From JAJDIA01 sp031555505 (GTDB taxonomy: Bacteria; Bacteroidota; Bacteroidia; Bacteroidales; Tannerellaceae): a DNA stretch of 6,834 nt. Below are positions 1 to 3,769 of the stretch, one piece after another. The position numbers and the translations under genes were made by a program. The stretch is taken from the NCBI GenBank assembly GCA_031555505.1, contig JAVBUH010000030.1, positions 1-6,834 of the forward strand, in the 5' to 3' direction. The notes below the pieces were generated by a model, which saw only the letters and a list, made by a program, of their open reading frames with translations, made no database searches and was not told where the DNA came from. Each line of letters starts with the position of its first letter. Within the stretch, counting starts at the first letter, position 1.

Positions 1-37
1 AAGAGTAGCTGTCTAGGCGGGGAGCCAAGTTACTCTT
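1..37. repeat. Hairpin-forming inverted repeat at window edge
   Basis: Bases 1-10 (AAGAGTAGCT) pair with 28-37 (AGTTACTCTT) over ten positions with one G.T wobble. The 17-nt loop contains a further GGC/GCC mini-stem (16-18 with 24-26). It lies beyond the 3' end of the response regulator gene and at the very edge of the window, so whatever it belongs to may continue upstream. On the plus strand it is followed by a T-rich stretch but not a clean T tract, so calling it a terminator is not secure. It could equally be part of a dispersed repeat or a structured RNA. Confidence 0.5.
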
Positions 38-58
38 GTTTACTATTTACATGATAGT

Positions 59-89
59 CTTCAAGCTATATTCAAATCCAAACTTGAAG
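59..89. repeat. Short inverted repeat (7-bp stem)
   Basis: CTTCAAG at 59-65 is exactly complementary to CTTGAAG at 83-89, separated by 17 nt. The stem is short and AT-rich and could arise by chance. It is listed because it sits between two other inverted repeats in a gene-free stretch. Confidence 0.3.
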
Positions 90-167
90 CACCGCCAGCT
101 TTCCAACCCAACCTGAATATTCAAATTCAACAAAATCTGAAAGCAAGAACGGTATGTTTATGGCACA

Positions 168-237
168 GTGGATTTTTTGGGATGAGATTGGAATCAAATC
201 GACCCTGATTCCGCCCTCCCCCTCCAAAAAAATCCGC
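168..237. repeat. Nested inverted repeat downstream of response regulator
   Basis: The outer arms are 168-180 (GTGGATTTTTTGG) and 224-237 (CCAAAAAAATCCGC). They pair with one bulged A and one T.G wobble. Inside them a second perfect 7-bp stem pairs GGAATCA (190-196) with TGATTCC (206-212) around a 9-nt loop. The structure lies 56 bp beyond the stop codon of the minus-strand response regulator, so it may form at the 3' end of that transcript. The T/A run sits inside the outer stem rather than after the inner one, which is not canonical for an intrinsic terminator. Apart from this and the two hairpins to its left, I see nothing in 1-292. Confidence 0.5.
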
Positions 238-292
238 AGACAATCAGCCCATTGGAATGTGGAAACAAAAAAAGGGAACGTATGTGTATAGA

Positions 293-979
293 CTATTGTT
301 CGAAGCAATACCCATACCCCAGCCGGGTGACGATGTTCTTCCCGTACGTACCGATCTTTTTGCGCAGGCGGGTGATGTTGACGTCGATCGTACGGTCCAG
401 CACGTAGGCTTCGTCTTTCCATACGCGGGAGAGGATCTCTTCACGGGTGAACACATGTCCGATGTGTTCCAGGAGAAGTTTCAATATCTCGTACTCTTTT
501 TTGGTCAGTGCTATTTCCCGGCTATCCACGGATGCCTGGATCCGCTGGGTATCGAGCGTCAGTGTCTCGTAGGTGAGGAGCTGGTTTACGGGTTCTTTCA
601 CCTTGTCGGCCGTACGGCGAAGTACGGCTTTGACACGGGCGGCTACCTGGCGGATGGAGAATGGTTTGGAAATATAGTCGTCGGCGCCGAGGTTAAAGCC
701 CGTCAGCAGGTCGTTTTCCGTGTCTTTGGCTGTGAGGAAGATAATCGGGATATGGGCTGTTCGCCCGTCTTTGCGCACCAGACTGGCCATTTTGAATCCC
801 GATATTTCGTGCATCATCACGTCCAGCAGGAGCAAATCATACACAGACAGGTCTTTCTTCAAAGCCTCTTCGGCACTGAAAGCGGTATCTACTTCATATC
901 CTTCCGTCTCAAGGTTGAACTTGAGTATCTCACACAAATCTGCTTCGTCGTCTACAACGAGTATGCGGGGTAATGCCAT
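293..979 (-). CDS. OmpR/PhoB-family two-component response regulator
   Basis: A 228-residue cytoplasmic transcription regulator, the usual length for the family. The N-terminal receiver domain (about 4-120) has the acidic pair D10/D11, the phospho-acceptor D53 in LLLDVMM, the conserved T83 (FLTA) and K105 followed by P106 (SKPF). A short linker leads to a C-terminal winged-helix DNA-binding domain (about 135-228) with LTKKEYEILKLL, the likely recognition helix around 196-210 (RTIDVNITRLRKKIG) and the wing near the end (RLGYGYCFE). All residues needed for phosphorelay are present. Start: ATG at 979-977 directly precedes the first receiver strand (RILVVDDE). It is transcribed divergently from the operon that begins at 1379, with a good -7 box 20 bp before its start. 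No histidine kinase is adjacent in the window: downstream (below 293) there is only non-coding, hairpin-rich DNA, so its partner must be upstream beyond the divergent operon, outside the window, or unlinked. The signal and regulon cannot be inferred. Confidence 0.96.
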   Translation of the reverse strand: MALPRILVVDDEADLCEILKFNLETEGYEVDTAFSAEEALKKDLSVYDLLLLDVMMHEISGFKMASLVRKDGRTAHIPIIFLTAKDTENDLLTGFNLGADDYISKPFSIRQVAARVKAVLRRTADKVKEPVNQLLTYETLTLDTQRIQASVDSREIALTKKEYEILKLLLEHIGHVFTREEILSRVWKDEAYVLDRTIDVNITRLRKKIGTYGKNIVTRLGYGYCFEQ

Positions 980-998
980 ATCGGTTTCAATTTTGTAT

Positions 999-1006
999 CA
1001 AAAGTA
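999..1006 (-). promoter_or_regulatory. Bacteroidota -7 box for response regulator
   Basis: Read on the minus strand, 1006-999 is TACTTTTG, a full match to the Bacteroidota consensus TAnnTTTG. It ends 20 bp upstream of the regulator's ATG, so the leader would be short. I find no convincing -33 TTTG at the expected spacing of about 19-21 bp. A TTTG only 11 bp upstream is too close. Confidence 0.5.
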
Positions 1007-1143
1007 TTATTTTCCCGCAAAGATGAGGCATTTTCATTGCAGTAAGATGAAATAGTTGTTACATTTTCATGACAGTGCATGGGTGTCAGACAGGTATACC
1101 CATCGTTATGCTACCTGAAAAAGAGGTGTGTAAGGAGTAGGTT

Positions 1144-1203
1144 ATGCGGGAGAATTTTACGTTAAATTCGAACAAAAACAGGCTTCGTCTGTTATATGAA
1201 TAG
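1144..1203 (+). other. Possible 19-codon small ORF with AAGGAG
   Basis: ATG at 1144 opens a 19-residue frame (basic and Asn/Leu-rich, ending LRLLYE) that stops at TAG 1201-1203. A full AAGGAG at 1132-1137 lies 6 nt before the ATG, a spacing typical for a ribosome-binding site. The frame sits upstream of the terminator at 1259-1291. Against it: such short frames occur often by chance, Bacteroidota rely less on Shine-Dalgarno sequences, and no family is recognised. It is listed as a candidate only. A 23-codon frame at 1069-1140 just upstream lacks any ribosome-binding signal. Confidence 0.15.
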
Positions 1204-1258
1204 ACGCATGAGTAGACATTTTTTGTTTATTAGTATTATATAGTAATGATGTTATGTG

Positions 1259-1291
1259 AAAAGGCGTGTGAGTGGTTCATCCGCCTTTTTT
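1259..1291 (+). terminator. Intrinsic terminator with no obvious upstream gene
   Basis: AAAAGGCG (1259-1266) pairs perfectly with CGCCTTTT (1282-1289) around a 15-nt loop, and the T tract runs from 1286 to 1291. The A run on the 5' side means it could also work in the minus direction. No recognised plus-strand gene ends before it, since the regulator is transcribed the other way from 979. It therefore either ends an unannotated small transcript from the spacer or insulates the operon promoter at 1353 from upstream read-through. Confidence 0.7.
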
Positions 1292-1352
1292 CATGCTGCC
1301 TGTTCACCTGAAAATATCCACTACTCTGCGGGAGCATCTCGATAATATTTTC

Positions 1353-1360
1353 TACTTTTG
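1353..1360 (+). promoter_or_regulatory. Bacteroidota -7 box for three-gene operon
   Basis: TACTTTTG fully matches TAnnTTTG and lies 18 bp before the ATG at 1379, after the terminator at 1259-1291. Transcription would start around 1365-1368, giving a very short leader with no Shine-Dalgarno sequence. No good -33 box is visible in the GC-richer sequence upstream (around 1325-1335). The same 8-mer serves the divergent regulator on the opposite strand. Confidence 0.5.
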
Positions 1361-1378
1361 TCCTTTCAATGATGAACA

Positions 1379-1933
1379 ATGAAAAACGAACAGCATCCAA
1401 TATACGATCGCAATACGCTGGAGTTTGTCTCCGTAGCGTACGAATTCTGTACCTTTATGGAAACAGCCGGGCAATACAGCCAGGTTGATTTTACTGATAA
1501 AGCTACCAAGTTACTGCCTTTATTATACCTGAAAGCCGCTTTACTGCCGACGGTAGAGCCGGACGAAGACGAGGATATGGAACTGACGGTCACGGAAGAG
1601 ATGTATGAATATGTACGCGTCCAAACGGCCAGGCTGCTGGGCGAAAAAGATTCTTATCTTGAAACGTTTCACCCGGATATGCCATACAGTGATGCACCGA
1701 TCGTGGCATTTATTTCGGAAAACCTGGCCGATGTGTATCAGGATACCGGTAACTTTGTGGCGCTGTTCAAGCATGAGAACGAAGCAGCCATGTACCAGGC
1801 TGTGGGTATGTGCGGAAAGAACTTCCGCACGTATTGGGGACAGCAATTATTGAATGCACTGAAGTCGTTGCACGCCGTACGCTATACGGATGCAGCGACA
1901 GATGATGATATGGAAATTGACGATAACGAATGA
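1379..1933 (+). CDS. DUF5063-like acidic helical protein
   Basis: A 184-residue protein with no signal peptide or membrane segment, so probably cytoplasmic. It looks largely helical and ends in an acidic tail (about 174-184, rich in Asp and Glu). An acidic stretch at about 61-66 (EPDEDED) follows a hydrophobic helix containing LLPLLYLKAALLP. The pattern (an N-terminal FVSVAYEFC region, LLPLLYLKAALLP, a central D.YLETFHPDM segment, then ENLADVYQDTGNF) agrees with my recollection of the DUF5063 family, which occurs in Bacteroidota next to an exonuclease gene. No biochemical function is known to me. Start: ATG 1379 is the only in-frame ATG near the promoter. Two ATGs at 1369 and 1372 are in another frame that soon stops. 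Its stop overlaps the next start by ATGA (1930-1933), which suggests translational coupling with the exonuclease and a shared process. Confidence 0.85.
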   Translation: MKNEQHPIYDRNTLEFVSVAYEFCTFMETAGQYSQVDFTDKATKLLPLLYLKAALLPTVEPDEDEDMELTVTEEMYEYVRVQTARLLGEKDSYLETFHPDMPYSDAPIVAFISENLADVYQDTGNFVALFKHENEAAMYQAVGMCGKNFRTYWGQQLLNALKSLHAVRYTDAATDDDMEIDDNE

Positions 1934-2514
1934 TACAACATTTTACACACTCGATCACGAAGGAAGAAATTGCGCAATTGCCGGTGGAAGAATTTCCCGG
2001 ACGGATTGTGCTGGTCGAGACCGAAGAGGCAGCCGAAGCCGCTGTTAGCCAGTTGATGCAATGTTCACGGGTGGGATTTGATACGGAGACGCGTCCCAGT
2101 TTTCGAAAAGGACAGCGCTTCAAGATCGCATTGATGCAACTATCCACCGAGGATACCTGTTTCCTGTTCCGGCTGAACAAGATCGATATACCCGAATCGC
2201 TGCTTAACTTCCTCGAAAGTCCTGCCACGAGGAAAGTAGGCCTGTCGCTGCGCGATGATTTTGGCGCCCTGCGCCGGCGCACGGAGATCGAACCGGGCAA
2301 TTTTCTCGATCTGCAGAACTATGTGGGCAGTTTTGGTATTGAAGATGCCAGCCTGCAGAAAATATACGCCATCCTTTTCAGGAAGAAAATATCCAAAGGA
2401 CAGCGGCTCACCAATTGGGAAGCCGATAAGCTGACCGAGTCGCAACAGAAGTATGCGGCACTGGATGCCTGGACCTGCCTGAAGATCTATAACTACCTAA
2501 ATCCGTATACATGA
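1930..2514 (+). CDS. RNase D/WRN-like DEDDy 3'-5' exonuclease
   Basis: A 194-residue single-domain exonuclease of the DnaQ-like (RNase H fold) superfamily, expected to remove nucleotides from 3' ends with two metal ions. Exo I is VGFDTETRP with D51 and E53, Exo II lies at VGLSLRDDFGAL with D109 or D110, and Exo III is YAALDAW with Y175 and D179, the DEDDy signature. The NWEADKLTESQQKYAALDAW segment resembles the WRN and RNase D exonuclease end. It lacks the C-terminal HRDC domains of full RNase D and is near the size of the bare exonuclease domain. Whether the substrate is RNA or DNA cannot be decided from sequence. The start at ATG 1930 overlaps the previous stop, and its own stop overlaps the next start (ATGA, 2511-2514). 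Pairing with an rRNA methyltransferase makes an RNA role attractive, but that is inference. Confidence 0.93.
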   Translation: MIQHFTHSITKEEIAQLPVEEFPGRIVLVETEEAAEAAVSQLMQCSRVGFDTETRPSFRKGQRFKIALMQLSTEDTCFLFRLNKIDIPESLLNFLESPATRKVGLSLRDDFGALRRRTEIEPGNFLDLQNYVGSFGIEDASLQKIYAILFRKKISKGQRLTNWEADKLTESQQKYAALDAWTCLKIYNYLNPYT

Positions 2515-3695
2515 GCCTCACCAAAGTAGTACTCAAACCGAAGAAAGAAGAATCCCTCCTGCGTTTCCATCCCTGGATCTTTTCCGGAGCTATCCAGACG
2601 ATCGAAGGGAAACCGGAAGAAGGAGACCTGGTAGAGGTGTATGGCGTGAACGGGCGTTTCCTGGCGGTAGGGCATTACCAGATCGGTAGTATTGCCGTGC
2701 GGGTGCTGTCTTTTACTCCCCGGGAGATCGATGCCTCCTTCTGGCGTGAACGGATCGGTACAGCCTGGTCCCTGCGCCAGGCATTGAGACTGGTTGGCGT
2801 GGCGCACAACAATACCTACCGCCTGATTCACGGCGAAGGGGATAATCTGCCGGGATTGGTGGTCGATGTCTATGCGCATACCGCTGTGGTGCAAGCGCAC
2901 TCGGTGGGTATGCACTATGCCCGCCACCAGATAGCCGAAGCGATGAAGGCGGTAATGGGTGAAGAGTTACAACATATCTATTATAAATCTGAAGCGACGC
3001 TGCCGTTTAAGGCCAACCTGGGTAGCGAAGACGGCTACCTGCTGGGCGGCGGTGTGGAAGAGGTGGCGATGGAAAACGGTTTGCAGTTCTGTGTAGACTG
3101 GCTCAAAGGGCAGAAGACAGGCTTCTTTGTGGATCAGCGCGAGAACCGTTCCCTGCTCGAATTTTATGCCCGTGGCCGTTCGGTGCTGAATATGTTCTGC
3201 TATACCGGCGGCTTCTCATTCTATGCCATGCGGGGAGGAGCGGAGCTGGTGCATTCGGTAGACAGCTCGGCCAAGGCTATCTCGCTCACGAATAAGAATG
3301 TGGAACTGAATTTCCCCGGCGATCCGCGCCACCAGGCGTTTGCCGAGGATGCGTTCAAATACCTCGAACGGATGGGGGCCAATTACGACCTGGTGATCCT
3401 TGACCCACCGGCGTTTGCCAAGCATAAAAATGTGCTGCACAATGCATTGCAGGGCTATCGCAAATTGAATGCCGTAGCATTCAAAAAAATCAAACCGGGC
3501 GGTATCCTCTTCACCTTCTCCTGCTCGCAGGTGGTGAGCAAGGAGCATTTCCGCCTGGCTGTATTCAGTGCCGCAGCCGAATCGGGCCGCAGTGTACGTA
3601 TCCTGCACCAGTTGACGCAACCGGCCGATCATCCGGTGAATATCTACCATCCGGAAGGCGAATACCTCAAGGGGCTGGTGCTCTATGTGGAATAA
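2511..3695 (+). CDS. rlmI: RlmI-type 23S rRNA (cytosine-5) methyltransferase
   Basis: A 394-residue cytoplasmic SAM-dependent RNA methyltransferase, matching the roughly 390-400 residues of the RlmI/YccW family (m5C1962 of 23S rRNA in E. coli). The N-terminal PUA-like RNA-binding domain (about 4-70) contains HPWIFSGAI and EGDLVEVY. The central region carries the family segment QKTGFFVDQREN (201-212). The Rossmann domain has motif I NMFCYTGGFSFYA (227-239), acidic motif II with D251 (VHSVDSS), motif III around AEDAFKYL (279-286), motif IV LDPPAFAK (297-304) and FSCS (336-339), whose C338 is the likely catalytic cysteine. The end, HPVNIYHPEGEYLKGLVLYV, is also family-typical. The start at 2511 overlaps the exonuclease stop. 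The family assignment is firm, but the exact nucleotide modified is inferred from E. coli and Bacteroidota members may differ. Confidence 0.93.
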   Translation: MSLTKVVLKPKKEESLLRFHPWIFSGAIQTIEGKPEEGDLVEVYGVNGRFLAVGHYQIGSIAVRVLSFTPREIDASFWRERIGTAWSLRQALRLVGVAHNNTYRLIHGEGDNLPGLVVDVYAHTAVVQAHSVGMHYARHQIAEAMKAVMGEELQHIYYKSEATLPFKANLGSEDGYLLGGGVEEVAMENGLQFCVDWLKGQKTGFFVDQRENRSLLEFYARGRSVLNMFCYTGGFSFYAMRGGAELVHSVDSSAKAISLTNKNVELNFPGDPRHQAFAEDAFKYLERMGANYDLVILDPPAFAKHKNVLHNALQGYRKLNAVAFKKIKPGGILFTFSCSQVVSKEHFRLAVFSAAAESGRSVRILHQLTQPADHPVNIYHPEGEYLKGLVLYVE

Positions 3696-3699
3696 ACGC

Positions 3700-3717
3700 A
3701 GGCGGTACGTACCGCTT
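3700..3717. repeat. Perfect 14-bp palindrome after rlmI
   Basis: GCGGTACGTACCGC (3702-3715) is a perfect palindrome, extended by one G.T and one A-T pair to 3700-3717. It lies 7 bp after the methyltransferase stop. As RNA it would form a 5-7 bp stem with an ACGU tetraloop, but no T tract follows, so it is at best a weak terminator or processing/stabilising hairpin. A binding site for a dimeric regulator of the downstream hydrolase gene is the alternative. Confidence 0.4.
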
Positions 3718-3769
3718 GAGCCGTCTACCGTTGTTGCCTGTTAATCAATCTAATTAAAGTTGTAAACAA

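Larger units (their letters stand above)
980..1378. other. Divergent intergenic region, 399 bp
   Basis: The spacer between the minus-strand regulator and the plus-strand operon carries a TAnnTTTG-type -7 box for each gene. It also has several short inverted repeats (1079-1103, 1091-1117, 1177-1193), a near-perfect palindrome at 1152-1169, a 19-codon frame with a Shine-Dalgarno-like sequence, and a clear intrinsic terminator at 1259-1291. It is more AT-rich than the flanking genes. No longer coding region with sensible features is visible on either strand. The amount of structure is more than two promoters require, so a small RNA or leader-type transcript is possible but unproven. Confidence 0.6.

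Noticed and set aside
72..422. 116-codon minus-strand open frame overlapping the regulator's 3' end
   Set aside because: It is out of frame with the regulator, runs through the nested inverted repeat, and has no motif or plausible start.
257..973. 238-codon plus-strand open frame antisense to the response regulator
   Set aside because: It is an almost exact shadow of a gene whose receiver and winged-helix motifs are unmistakable. The translation has no recognisable motif.
3731..3762. Possible promoter for the hydrolase gene (TTGTTG, then TAAAGTTG at 3755-3762)
   Set aside because: The -7 element mismatches TAnnTTTG, and the predicted transcription start would fall on or next to the ATG at 3770, leaving no leader. 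The A-rich stretch fits a ribosome-loading region better.
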